Assembly (NCBI GenBank): GCA_963580285.1
Contig: OY757017.1
Span: 111,943,245 to 112,007,244 of the forward strand
Direction: 5' to 3'
Source: Lucinisca nassula
Lineage: Eukaryota > Mollusca > Bivalvia > Lucinida > Lucinidae
DNA length: 64,000 bases
Part shown: piece by piece, positions 52,856 to 63,945 of the stretch
Position numbering within the stretch: position 1 is the stretch's first letter
How the letters are laid out: each line of letters opens with the position of its first letter
Notes under the pieces: model-generated
Seen by the model: the letters and a program-made list of their open reading frames with translations, nothing else
What the model was told of the DNA's origin: nothing
Database searches by the model: none
Made by a program: the position numbers and the translations under genes

Positions 52856-53259
52856 CCCATTTTGTACTGGAAAACCCAAAACGGGTAGTTGGCATAACGC
52901 GGCATCTGAACAGAGCCTACACTGTTTGCAAAACGTTAAGCCATTTTCCTCATTAACCCTTATCTTGCTGTTCGCGACAACCCCTATCTTTGGAAACAGT
53001 GTAGATCCAGATCAGATGGCTTCTGAAGAAGCCATCTGATCAGGATCTACACTGTTTGGCATTCAGTTTATGAATTTGTAGATATAAATTACATCAAGTA
53101 ATTTGATTGGTTGATAGACAGAAATGGGTGTGGCTTAAATGAATATTCAGCAAGATAAGGGTTAATTTTGAGAAAACCTCAACCTGATACCCCTAAATTT
53201 CGAAATGGATTCCAACTATATATAAGGTGGAAGATTCCATTTTGTACCAAAAGGGTTAC
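52852..53259 (-). mobile_element. P2 MITE interrupted by P1
   Basis: TTAA-CCCATTTTGTACTGG at the left and 'ggaagattccattttgtaccaaaaggg' at the right. The two halves align to 10252-10479 on either side of the nested P1. Confidence 0.85.
52953..53165 (-). mobile_element. P1 MITE nested in P2
   Basis: 213 bp, TTAA (52953-52956) and TTAA (53162-53165), ends CCCTTATCTTGCTG / CAGCAAGATAAGGG, perfect core hairpin 52993-53062. It shows directly that P1 duplicates TTAA. Confidence 0.9.
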
Positions 53260-53339
53260 TAGGTTAAGAACCATATTTACACAAACTATTCGGACACCTC
53301 AAATCCTTATCATACTTGTTCTAAAATCTGAACAAGTAT

Positions 53340-53470
53340 AATTTTCTACCCAATGCTGTGTCCATAAATCGTTGAATAGTGGCAAACAGTGTAGACCCTG
53401 ACCACATATTGTGGCATCTCATCTGGGTTTACACGTAGTTTGCTCAGGCAGGTCTATCAGAACACATATG
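53340..53470 (+). repeat. E5 fragment
   Basis: 'gtggcaaacagtgtagaccctgac' through 'gctcaggcaggtctatcagaacacatatg'. Confidence 0.6.
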
Positions 53471-53489
53471 GATAATAGGTTTTTTTTTG

Positions 53490-53766
53490 TTTGTTTGATT
53501 TGAGGTTTAACATCCCCGTCAACACTGTAAAGGTCATTGTGGAGACGTTGCTTCCAATTTTGTGGGACTTTTACCCGACATTGAGATGAAATGACATCTC
53601 AAGCCCTGTCACCCAATGAAACCAATAGGCACTGCAGTTCCTGGACAGGCTTACCGGTAGATCCTCTAAGTGGTTTACCAGTTCTAGTGTGCGGGCCGGA
53701 TTCAGCTCTGCATGGAAGCACCATGCAGCCCATATATTTCTTCAAGCCCCTATGGGCGGGGGCAGC
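53490..53766 (-). mobile_element. SINE-D
   Basis: Near-complete, with a deletion around the 'cggtccgactcgcacc' part. Confidence 0.8.
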
Positions 53767-53790
53767 ATGGATAATATGGTATATTTACCC

Positions 53791-54035
53791 TTAACCCACA
53801 AGATGCCAATCATGACAATTGTTGTCTGCTTTGTCGTCTGCCGGTTACTTTAAAAGTCATTTTTTGCAAACAGCGTGGACCCAGGTCAGACTGCTCCTCT
53901 AGGAGCAGTCTGATCTGGGTCTATACTGTTTGCCTTTATGCAATTATATTTCTAAAAAAAATGCAAGACGGTTCAGCAGATGACATAAGCAGACAACATT
54001 TTCAGATTTGTTTTTCTCAGCGTCTTAAGGGTTAA
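53791..54035 (+). mobile_element. P3 MITE, intact
   Basis: TTAA-CCCACAAGATGCCAA … CGTCTTAAGGG-TTAA, 245 bp, core hairpin 53868-53935 meeting at GCTCCTCTAGGAGC. A third TTAA family with its own ends. Confidence 0.8.
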
Positions 54036-54479
54036 GTGTTGACTTTTGCAACAGCTGTTTAGATATGCAAGATAAAAATTAGCATAAATTACATTAGCAT
54101 ACATAATAATATCACCATATACATAATCAAAGTACTGAAAGTACTGGGGAAAGTTGATTTATGAGGAATAATTATTATAAAACAAGCAAATTCGTTGAAT
54201 TGATATCCCCCGCCGAATGGGTTTTTCATGTAGAATGGCAAGAAAATATATCTGGCCAAAAGTGAGGATGGTTCTAAGAAGCAAACTAGAGACAATGAGG
54301 AAGGGCCCCGCTGAACATTTACTCCCTGGATGAGAGGCTGTACCCTGACCTACTGACCTAATTATCAGTAGAGATTAACTTGTCTGTCAAAGTTGAGGTT
54401 TATTTACCTGTTATGTGGTTTCAAGGATACCAAAATAAAATTCGCGAATATTAAAAAAACCCGATATAATCACTGAATA

Positions 54480-55245
54480 GACAAAATTCCTCAATTTCAA
54501 TCATTTAAGGGGAAATAACTCTGGATAAAAAAGTCAATCCAGGTCAATCCGAAAAAAAAATTGCGTGTGCATCACGGCAGCATAATAATACATATTTATT
54601 TCAAGTTTCATTTTATTCCATGCAATAGTTGCTGAGAAGCGGTTCCAGACAAAGTGAGACAACGAAAAATCCAGAATTTTAATCATTTAAGGGGCCATAA
54701 CTCTGGGTGTAAAAAGTCAATCCGAAAACAATTTGTGCGTGCATCACCACAGCATAATAATACATATTTATTTCAAGTTTCATTTAATTCCATGCAATAG
54801 TTGCTGAGAAACAGTTCCCGACAAAAAAGTGAGACGACGAAAAATCCAGAATTTCAATCATTTAAGGGGCCATAACTCTGGATGTAAAAAGTATCTCCGG
54901 AAAAAAAAATGCGCGTGCATCACCACAGCATAATAATACATATTTATTTCAAGTTTCATTTAATTCCATGCAATAGTTGCTGAGAAACGGTTCCGGACAA
55001 AGTGAGACGACGAAAAATCCAGAATTTCGATCATTTAAGGGGCCATAACTCTGGATGTAAAAAGTCAATCCAGAAAAAAATTGCGCGTGCATCACCGCAG
55101 CATAATAATACATATTTATTTCACGTTTCATTTAAGTCCATGCAATAGTTGCTGAGAAACAGTTCCGGACAAAGTGTGACGGACGGACGGAAGGATGGAC
55201 GGACAACGCCAAAACTATATCCCTCCGCCTTCGGCGGGGGATAAC
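54480..55245 (+). repeat. Tandem-repeat element TRE-7, ~175-bp unit
   Basis: Four units with AAGGGGCCATAACTCTGG, 'gcgtgcatcaccacagcataataata' and 'tccatgcaatagttgctgagaaac', then GGACGGACGGA words and the hairpin ATCCCTCCGCCTTCGGCGGG. Confidence 0.85.
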
Positions 55246-55533
55246 AACGTTAGTCGTAGATCAAGCAGTTATCTAGACATTTTGTTGAAAAAAAATGAAG
55301 AAACTAACTTCCCATATCACAGGTCCTGGTGTATGAATGTCATTGGACATGTCACCAGGAACAATTCTGATTCTGATTTGACAAGGTCCCAGAGGGTTAA
55401 AAAATTCGACAAAGAAAAAAACTATTCATGGATTTTTTTGAGTTTAACGACAGGTAGACCCTAGTGGATCATTTTTGTCTTCTCCAAGAGAAAGGGGGAA
55501 AAGAGATAGAAGAGACAGTAGAGGAGATGATTT

Positions 55534-55842
55534 GTTGATTTGTTTATTTGATTTGAGGTTTAACGTCCCCGTCGACACTGTAAATGTCATTTAGCAGACG
55601 TTGCTTCCAATTCTGTGGGACTTTTACCCGACATTGAGATGAAATGACATCTCAAGCCCCGTCGCCAAATGAAGCCAATTGGATTTATAAGCATGGATGG
55701 CCTGACTCGCACCGCTTTGCCTGGGCAGGCTTAGCTTCTCTAAGCAGTTTACCAGTACTCGTGTGCGGGTCGGTTTCAGCTCTGCGTGGAAGCATCATGC
55801 AGCCCATATATTTCTTCAAGCCCCGATGGGTGGGGGCGTTGT
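55534..55842 (-). mobile_element. SINE-D, full-length
   Basis: One of the most complete copies, TTTGTTTATTTGATTTGAGG to 'ccccgatgggtgggggc'. Confidence 0.85.
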
Positions 55843-57402
55843 AGAGGAGATGAAAGTGAGGGACAGAGGAGAAAGAGGAAAATGAATGGAAGTGAAGAAA
55901 CAGAAGTAAAATAACAACACTCTCCCCCACTCTACCGTTACCTGCTGCAAGGACAGCAAGCTACCGCAAGTCAATATCAGCTGGACTCCCCAGTGACACA
56001 AGATACACATCGCCAATGCCTCACTCAACTACCCCCACGGAGAAAAAACGGAAGAAAGAAAGATAAACGTGTCTGCCAATTTCTTCATGGTCAAACCATA
56101 AATATCTAAATTAGCTCAGTACATATCTGCTAATAATCTTACAGAAGTTCTCCTAGCGGGCACATGATGTCTTAGCAACGTCGCATTGATACAACAATGC
56201 ATACGTTGGTCAGCTATGTTCTTTCGGGTGTCGGGACATAAAACGGAGAATAGCTTGAAAAAAAAAATCATTTTCAAACCATCTGATTTAGACACTATAA
56301 CCCTGATCAGATGCCGCGTTTACCCAAGGCGAATTAAAATGTTTATTCCAACCTGTACGGGGTCCTAAAAACATTAACCCATAAATGCCAATTGTTTCAA
56401 TACTGGGACATTCGGAAACAGTTAAGATAGATTAGAGGCCACAGAATATTGCATCTGATCGGTGTACTATTTGCTAAAGTACGGAACTTGATTTAAAACT
56501 CAAAGCTTACAACACGTGTTTCTCGAAAGCAGGCAAATTGCAGGTCAGTAAAGGGTTGTTTAGTTGGTCACTGATAAGCTAACCCTTTTAACCCTCTGCA
56601 CCAGACGCCAAGGTAGAAATACACTGTATCTATGCAAACCTTGTAGATCCTGACAAGACGGCACGTAGCTAGAACATGTACACTGTTTGTCATCATGTCA
56701 GTGAACTAATCAGAAATCCCTTTCAATAAGAATATATTTAAAGTGAGAAGAGTCCTGTTTAGAAACTCGGGGATGAAAGAGTAAACATAAATATCATCGG
56801 AAAGCGCGTAGGAAAATAGTCCCAGAGTACTGTTTTCTTTTCAGAATTCATCTTTCTGTGCCAATAATCCATATAAAGTCTCGAAAACTGAAATATTTTG
56901 AAAGACATTCCATGCCTGCAAAACTAATTTGGACTATTTTATGCAGTGAACGAACAGCAGAAGTGGAGTAACGCGGTTCAGTACCGGAAGTAGAAATGTG
57001 TTGACTAAGAAACTTGATTTCAAAAATCAACTTTCAATTATGTAACTGATAACTACGGTCCATCGAGGAACAGTAGACAGTGACATCACCACATGTTTTT
57101 GTTATAAACAGTGCAAAGTTTATGGGTTTAAATGTAAATCACTTAAATAGTCAGCTACTGTCACTGCCATCTATTTGTCAGCGTACTGTACCAATATTGT
57201 ATCTAAACAAAAAATAGCCATCAGAAGAGATGACAAATCTCCCGCTGATCAAAGGCCAATATGGCCTGGCCATCAGAAGATTGTTCGAAAATAGAAAGTG
57301 CCCTAGAATTAAAATACACTAGTAAGCCCACAGTATATTGCTGCAACATCTGCATGATTTTGTACATGTAATGTTTATTGAGACCATCTTCGCCTTATGA
57401 TA
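55843..57402. other. Mostly unassigned; two decayed hairpin cores
   Basis: No gene recognised. 'ccctgatcagatgccgcg' (56300-56320) and 'gcaaaccttgtagatcctgac…tacactgtttgtc' (56635-56692) are worn hairpin cores, the second after AACCCTTTTAACCC. Confidence 0.4.
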
Positions 57403-57615
57403 CTAACCCTTGTCCTGCTGAGCCCGGATATGCCTTATTTTCCAAACAATGAAGATCCAGATCAGATGGCTTCTGACGAAGCCATCTGATCAGGATCTAC
57501 ATTGTTTGCTATCCAGATTGTGAATTTGTTGCAATAATTTGCATCAAGTAATCTGATTGGTTGATCATCAGTAGTGGGTGTGGCATATATGAATATTCAG
57601 CAGGACAAGGGCTAA
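57403..57615 (-). mobile_element. P1 MITE at a CTAA site
   Basis: CTAA-CCCTTGTCCTGCTG … CAGCAGGACAAGGG-CTAA, 213 bp, core hairpin 57448-57515. The CTAA flanks match each other exactly. Confidence 0.85.
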
Positions 57616-57839
57616 GAATCGCTTCTCAACATGATGAAGATCTAAGTTTTCCAATGCACAAAGAACGGGTATACTGAGTTCTGGTACTTGCACATGAAAT
57701 GCCTTTTCAACCTTCAATACAACTGTGGCAAGTACAAGCAATATATCTCAAAATGGCCATCACAAGATTATATTGTCTCATGATGGTTAACATTTCTGCT
57801 AAGTAATTTTAAAATCCATCCAGAAATAAAAAGTTATAG

Positions 57840-58400
57840 ACCGGACACATAAAAGACCCTTATATTGACCTCTGACCGCTAAGTACATGTATGACCTTGA
57901 CTTTGGAGGTACAACAAATTGTGTCATGATGGTTAACATTTCTGCAAAGTAATTTCAAAATCCATCGAGGAAAAAAAAAGGTATCTTTTTTTTTTTTTGG
58001 TTTTACGGCCCTTTCAAGATTATTTCACTCATATCGCGCTGATCGTTAATCAGAGGTGGGCGAAAACCGGAGTACCCGGAGAAAAACCACCTGACCTTCC
58101 GTTGCAGAACTTGGCGTCTCACATATGACCCGAGTGAGGCTCGAACCACAGCGGTGAGAGACCTAATGATCAAGAGTCAGCGCTCTTAACCACCAGGCCA
58201 TGGAGGCCCGTTAAACAAAGGTATTGACAGGACACAAGAAATAGACACTTTTCTTTACCTTTGTCCTCTAAGTTTGACATTGACCTTGGATGCACTGACC
58301 TGTGTCTTGCGCACAACACATCGCCTCATGATGGTTAACAACTCTGCTAAGTAATTTTAAAATTCATCCAGGAATAACAAAGTTACATGTATTGACCAGA
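57840..58400 (+). repeat. Tandem-repeat element TRE-8 split by SINE-A
   Basis: Units with 'tgatggttaacatttctgc.aagtaatttcaaaatccatccag' and TGACCTTGACTTTGGAGGTA. Interrupted at 57985-58212. Same unit as TRE-10. Confidence 0.75.
57985..58212 (-). mobile_element. SINE-A
   Basis: Full-length minus-strand copy; AAAGGTAT just before it and again at 58217-58224 is the likely target duplication. Confidence 0.8.
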
Positions 58401-58538
58401 CACAGAAGAATGACCCTTTATTTGTTTGTTTGAATTGAGATTTTACGTCCCCATCCATTTAGGTGCTGTTGCTTCCAATTTTGTGGGACTTTTACCCGAC
58501 ATTGAGATGAAATGACATCTCAAGCCTTACATACAAAT

Positions 58539-58926
58539 AAAGCTGACGCTATTAATCGAAAAATGGATTAATTGATCTATATGTTTCTCACAAACGATTA
58601 TCATTATTGATTTGTTTGTAATCGATTTTTGATAAGTACAATTTCCTACCAAAAGTTATACCTGAAATAGCTGAATGAGTGGCAAACAGTGCAGACCCTG
58701 ATGAGACGGCGCATTATGCGGCGTCTCATCTGGGTCTACACTGTTTGCTCAGGCCTGTCTGTTCAAATAAACATATGGTAAAATGCAACATATGGTAAGA
58801 GCCATGCTCAAACAGAAAGCCAGAAAGGTAAAATTATGACAAAAACCTTAGCGATTACTAATCGATTAGCGATCGCAGTGACAGGAATGATAATCAATTA
58901 TCTTTTCAGCTCCAATTAGCCAGCCC
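58539..58926 (+). mobile_element. E5 element with 11-bp flanking repeat
   Basis: Core hairpin 58682-58750 and end CAGCTCCAATTAGCCAGCCC. Flanked by perfect TACATACAAAT (58528-58538 and 58927-58937). Confidence 0.8.
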
Positions 58927-58977
58927 TACATACAAATGACTAGGGTATATATGCAGGGACAGTCTGACTCACACCAC

Positions 58978-59520
58978 TTAAAGGTGCATTATTGAGCTAC
59001 CGGGTCTCATTTTTTTTCCGGTTTTTATCTTCAATGCATACTCCTTTGTCATGTGTACTTTTGGAGCCAAATACAGCTTCAGAACTTTGTGAAAATGGTC
59101 GTTTTCATTCGTGTTTACCCTTCGATCTGAACATGTGTTCGGAATTTCTGTTCTAAAAATAAATCTGTCACTTTACACATTCATGGCGACAGTATCGTCT
59201 CTGAGTGTCGTTACTTATGGCATGGTATTCAGCGTCATATTTTTTTCCGATTCAGGCATAGCCTAAGCAAACAAGGCCAAAAATGAATGTCGCATAACGT
59301 CATATATGGAGATTCTATAATTGTCACGAACTAAACTAGATCTAACTAGTGTTCGAAACCTAGTTAGGGAATCCCTCTCAAACTCGTTTACCTGTCATCA
59401 TAATTGTTCGCATTTTTGCATAAAATGCATTTATTTGTATTGTTTTAATGAAAAATACCGGCTATATGTATTTTATTTTTGGAAGCATTTTTTCCGGATA
59501 GCTCAATAATGCACCTTTAA
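58978..59520. mobile_element. P4 element, TTAA-flanked, 24-bp TIRs
   Basis: TTAA on both sides (58978-58981 and 59517-59520); inverted ends AGGTGCATTATTGAGCTA and its complement, extending to CCGG. About 535 bp without the hairpin core or a transposase. Confidence 0.8.
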
Positions 59521-59790
59521 ATGTCTGAGTGGTTTACCAGTACTCATGTGCAGTCGGTATCAGCTTTATTTCTCCAAGCACTGATGGGCTGATTCCCCCT
59601 TTTTTGTCATATGACCTTGACCTTTGAGACACCAACCTGGGTTTTTTGCGTGACACATCAATGTGGTCTAATACATGTTCTTATAAAGTTGCATTAACAT
59701 ATCCCTAATGGTTATTGAGTTACGAACGCAAGTCAATAAGTAAGCAGCCCATCACATTTCCAATTGTCTGAGACAACCAAGATTTCCTGG

Positions 59791-59877
59791 TTTGCCCTCG
59801 TGCCTAAACTATGTATTGAAACAAGGTATGGAATTTCCATGCCTTGTTTCAATACATAGTTTAGGCACGAGGGCAAA
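59791..59877. repeat. 87-bp near-perfect hairpin
   Basis: Arms TTTGCCCTCGTGCCTAAACT… of about 42 bp with one mismatch (TATGG/CCATG) and almost no loop. It lies 40 bp upstream of the mariner relic and is unrelated to the other hairpins. Confidence 0.85.
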
Positions 59878-59918
59878 ATTGCACCCTTATCGTGTCATTC
59901 ACTAACAAGATATCAAAC

Positions 59919-61637
59919 ATGGCTAGCGATGCAAAAGCAAGCTTTTGGTCAAAAGTTGTGTACCGTGCTGCTATTTGGTATTTGTACATGCATTTGAAAT
60001 GGAAAACAGGCCAAGAAATACATTGCCAGTTGACCAATGTTTAAGGGTCTTCTGCACCATCGTATGCACAAGTTAAATTCTTGGTTCGGGAATTCAAACG
60101 CGGTAGAAAGTCTTAAGAGACAAAATCAGGTCTGGACTCACATCAAATGCCACCGATTAAGAAATGTGTAACAAAGTAAGGGATCTGGTGTTCTCTGATA
60201 GAAGAATCAAGGTGGAAGAAATAGCGAATGCATTACACATTTCACAGCGTTTCAACAATTTTACATGATTGCTTGGGTGTGCTCAAGCTAGCAGCCCGTT
60301 GGGTCCCAAAATCCCTTAGCGGTGAGCAAATGGCAACCAGAGCATCAGTATGCAGCGCATTGCTTTGAAGTGGTTTAGATCAAAGGAAGGTGATTTTCTT
60401 TCATGTCTGGTGAATGTAGATGAGACCTGGATCCATAATTATGAGCCATGGAATAAAACTCAAAGTCGCTAGTGGGTAGGGTCGGGATCTTTGAGGCCAA
60501 AGAAGTTCAATTGCGACCCTCTGCTGGCAAGGTGATGGCAACTGTATTTTGGGATGCACAAGGCATTATCATGTTGGACTTTCTAGCAAAGGAAAATACA
60601 ATAACCAATTACATGTGCATATTATGCAAATTTGCTCGACCAACTGAGAACTGTGATCCCTTTAAAATGCCAAGATAAACTCTCCAAAGGTATTCTACTC
60701 AACAGGACAATGCAAAAGTCCACACTTGCAAAACTGTATGTAAAGTTTCAGCATCATCGGATCTAAAATGTAGGAGGAATTATCTGGAAACAAAATTTTC
60801 ACAGAATTTTTCAAAGGAGAATAACGCTATTATTATCTGGTGGACCATAATCTCGAAACAATATGCGCTGCCCCACATCATGGTCTAATTATCTTTCAGC
60901 TAAATCAGATGTAAAATGTAGGAGGAGTCATCAGGAAACGAAAAGTTTACAAAAAATTTCAAAGGGGCATGACTATATTACTATTTGGTGGACCATAACC
61001 TCGAAACAATATGCGCTGCCCCACATTATGGTCTAACTATGGATGAAGTTTCAGCTTGATCGGATGTAATCTGTAGGAGTTATCCGGAAACAAAAAATTT
61101 CAAAGGGGCATATCTCTATAATTATTTGGTGGACCATAACCTCGAAACAATATGCACTGTCCCACATCATGGTCTAACTATAGATGAAGTTTCAGCTTGA
61201 TCGGATGCAAACTGTAGGAGGAGTTATCCGGAAACAAAAAGTTTACAAAAAATTTCAAAGGGGCATAACTCTATTAATATTTGTTGGACCGTAACCTGGA
61301 AACGATATGCGCTGTCCACATCATGGTCTAACTACGTACAAAGTTTCAGCTTGATCGGATGTAAACTGTAGGAGGCGTTATCCTGAAACGAAAAGTTTAC
61401 AGACCGACAGACAGACGCCAGGGGACATACCAAATGGGTGTATAAAAAGGATATCCGTGAACCATCATTTCTGGTCCAACAAAGAAGTCGTGGCAGCAGT
61501 TGAGGAGTGGTTCGCAGACAAGGATCCTGGCTACTTCCGCTCTGGACTGATGGTACTGGAACAACGATGGTCCAAGTGTATCATTCTAGAGGACAATTAC
61601 ATAAAAAAACAAGAGATCAATCTCATCCAGAAGTAAG
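59919..61637 (+). pseudogene. Mariner transposase relic, split
   Basis: Cut-and-paste transposase of the Tc1/mariner superfamily. Seen in order: start MASDAKASFWSKVVYRAA; helix-turn-helix part with SAPSYAQVKFLVREFKRG; WVPKSLSGEQ; LVNVDETWIHNYEP with the first catalytic Asp; SAGKVMATVFWDAQGIIMLD. The frame then breaks: about 700 bp of tandem repeat intervene (60737-61440), and the C-terminus resumes as HHFWSNKEVVAAVEEWFADK and LEQRWSKCIILEDNYIKKQ. Stops and frameshifts are scattered. Terminal inverted repeats were not identified. Confidence 0.8.
60737..61440 (+). repeat. Tandem-repeat element TRE-9 inside mariner
   Basis: Five units of about 145 bp ('aaagtttcagcttgatcggatgta', 'ttcaaaggggcataactctatt', 'ggtggaccataacctcgaaacaatatgcgctg') ending in GACAGACAGACGCCAGGGGA. 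Confidence 0.8.
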
Positions 61638-61692
61638 TTAGGCTGTTTTTTACTGACTTTCACTCATAGGGATCTTATACTTAGAATGTTTA

Positions 61693-61726
61693 TGGATGGA
61701 TGGATGGATGGATGGATGGATGGACA
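61693..61726. repeat. (GGAT)n microsatellite
   Basis: Eight units of GGAT/ATGG. Confidence 0.9.
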
Positions 61727-61779
61727 TCATGCCATAATATTCTTTTTTTTTTTTCAAAGCTGGCATATACATGTAATTA

Positions 61780-62760
61780 TATCGAACATGAGCTGCCATC
61801 AGATCATATCACTTGCCTGGGAATGTATCTTTCAGGCCATGGGCATAGGTGGGGATACTCTTCAAATAAACCTTTGGACCCCTTCTTTATCATCAAACCA
61901 AATATGAACCAAATTCGTCACACAGTTAGGGAAATATGAGCTCTAAAAACTTTAACACAATTTCTAAGTCTGTGACATTGACGATGAGGTCGGGCATGGG
62001 TGCTGAATTGCTGAATAATACTTTGGACCCATATATTATCATCATACCAACTATGAACCAAATTCATCATGTGGTTTGGAAAATATGAGCTATAAAAAAC
62101 TTTAACATAAGACTAGAAATGCGGCCATAGGACACGGATGCCCCCGCCTGAAAATATGCCTATGTTCGTATTCATCCATTGAAAGTTATTGACCGTGTTT
62201 AAGTTTTGGACCCTTTTTTCACATTTGACCTCTAAGTATGACCTTGACCTTGGAGGTAAGGACTTTGGTTTTGTGTGAGGCAGATTGTCTTATGATGGCC
62301 AACATTTCTGCCAAGTAATTTCAACATCCATCCAGAAATAAGAAAGTTATTGACTGTGTTTAAGTTTTGGACCATTTTTTGACATCTGACCTCTAAGTAT
62401 GACCTTGACCTTGGAGGTACGGATCTGGGTTTGCATGTGACACATCGTCTCATGATGGTTAACATTTCTTCAAAGTAATTTCAAAATCCATCCAGAAATA
62501 AGTAAAATATTGACGGTGTTTAAGTTTGGACCCTTTTTTAACCTTTGACCTCTAAGTATGACCTTGACCTTGGAGGTACGGACCTGGGTTTTGCACGTGA
62601 CATATTGTCTCATGATGGTTAACATTTCTACAATGTAATTTCAAAATCCATCCAGAATGAAGAAAGTTATTGACTGTGTTTAAGTTTCAGACCTTTTTTT
62701 TGACCTTTGACCTCTAAGTATGACCTTGACCTTGGAGGTACGGACATGTACGTTATGCCT
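61780..62760 (+). repeat. Tandem-repeat element TRE-10
   Basis: Two units with 'cctttggaccc.ttctttatcatcaaaccaaatatgaacc' (61862 and 62020) are followed by four units of about 160 bp, each with TGACCTTGACCTTGGA (62239, 62400, 62559, 62721) and 'tgatggttaacatttct'. The unit is shared with TRE-8. Confidence 0.8.
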
Positions 62761-63133
62761 ATGATGGCAAAAAGTTGGAGTCAAATACACAGAATCCTGC
62801 ATTTCCGAGAGCTCTGGATCTACGAAAATAGCCTTACAGAATCGGTACCCACACTAAGAAAATGGGTCATTGAGGAGTTTCAATTCCAAACAGTTGCCTC
62901 GGAAACTGTTAACGTTGGCGACGTAACGTGATAACGTGGTTGTAATGTCCGTTGCTATGTCATCGTCAAAACTGTAAGGCCCAAGTTTCATTAGACTGTT
63001 CAATTAAATCAAATCGAGAACTCGCAATCGGAGTTTTTCGGGGTTTTTTGTGTTATAAAACATCCACAATCGGAATTATCTCAAAAACACTCGGTATATG
63101 GAGATAGACAGATAGATCAAAATGACAATTAAA

Positions 63134-63470
63134 TATTGAGTGGAGCTCAGTGGTTAGTGCACTTGCCTCTGATGCTAGAGGTCCTCTGTTCGATCCCCGG
63201 CAGCAGCGATAAAATTTCGGTGTCCGAACACACTCCATTGGTATCATTTGCAGGGATGAATGTCATAAAGTGCACCGTCCTTTGGATCGGGACGTTAACT
63301 GGAGGCCCCATGTGCTGGGAGAACCATTCTCTGTGCAGGTTAAAGATTCCTACTGTAATTACATGATTACTGTGTAGGCTTTCATCCTGCAAAACCTGGA
63401 GTGTATGTAATTAACACTTGTAGTAATGGTCAAATGTGACTGATGCAGTATCAGTAGAAAAAAAAAAAGA
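63134..63470 (+). mobile_element. SINE-B, full-length
   Basis: AGTGGAGCTCAGTGGTTAG head, GTTCGATCCCCGG, body and (GAAA)n tail. Confidence 0.85.
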
Positions 63471-63506
63471 AAGAAAGAGTGGGGCATACCTGCCATTGCA
63501 ATAAAA

Positions 63507-63588
63507 GCTCAAGTTAGGATTTTAAGAAGTCCAGAGAGCAACAAAAATTTTGGTTGCTCTCTGGACTTCTTAAAGCTGAGCTTATAAA
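63507..63588. repeat. Hairpin, 22-bp perfect inner arms
   Basis: TTAAGAAGTCCAGAGAGCAAC pairs perfectly with its complement across AAAAATTTTG, with outer AAGCTCAAG / CTGAGCTT. Confidence 0.8.
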
Positions 63589-63854
63589 AGATATGTTATA
63601 TATTGCATTTAAATAAAAGTTTCTGATGTTTTCCAGTTTATTTAAGTGCTTTTTGGTATTTCTATGTGCTTTCCGGTATTTTGGTTGCTTTCCGGTATTT
63701 CGGTGCTTTCAAGTTATTCTATGCACCGCGTTTCAACCGCATATCATGGCCATTATCCTGCATTCCTGATTAGGATAGTTTTGACATGTATTCCCAAACT
63801 GACTTATCTATATCGCTTCGCATTTGGCCGATTTAGGCTATTTTGACATGTATT

Positions 63855-63945
63855 CCTGACAGAAACCTTCTTCAGTCAACGTGTTATCAACGCTTGGAAT
63901 AACCTTCCAGAAGATGTTATCCAGAAGAATACAGTAAATAGCGGT
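63855..63945 (+). pseudogene. LINE C-terminal fragment
   Basis: One frame reads FFSQRVINAWNNLPEDVIQK, the usual end of a non-LTR retrotransposon ORF2. Nothing upstream remains. Confidence 0.6.

Larger units (their letters stand above)
58420..59590 (-). mobile_element. SINE-D split by two later insertions
   Basis: SINE-D pieces at 58420-58538, 58927-58980 and 59519-59590. Between them lie an E5 element and a TTAA element (P4). Confidence 0.75.
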
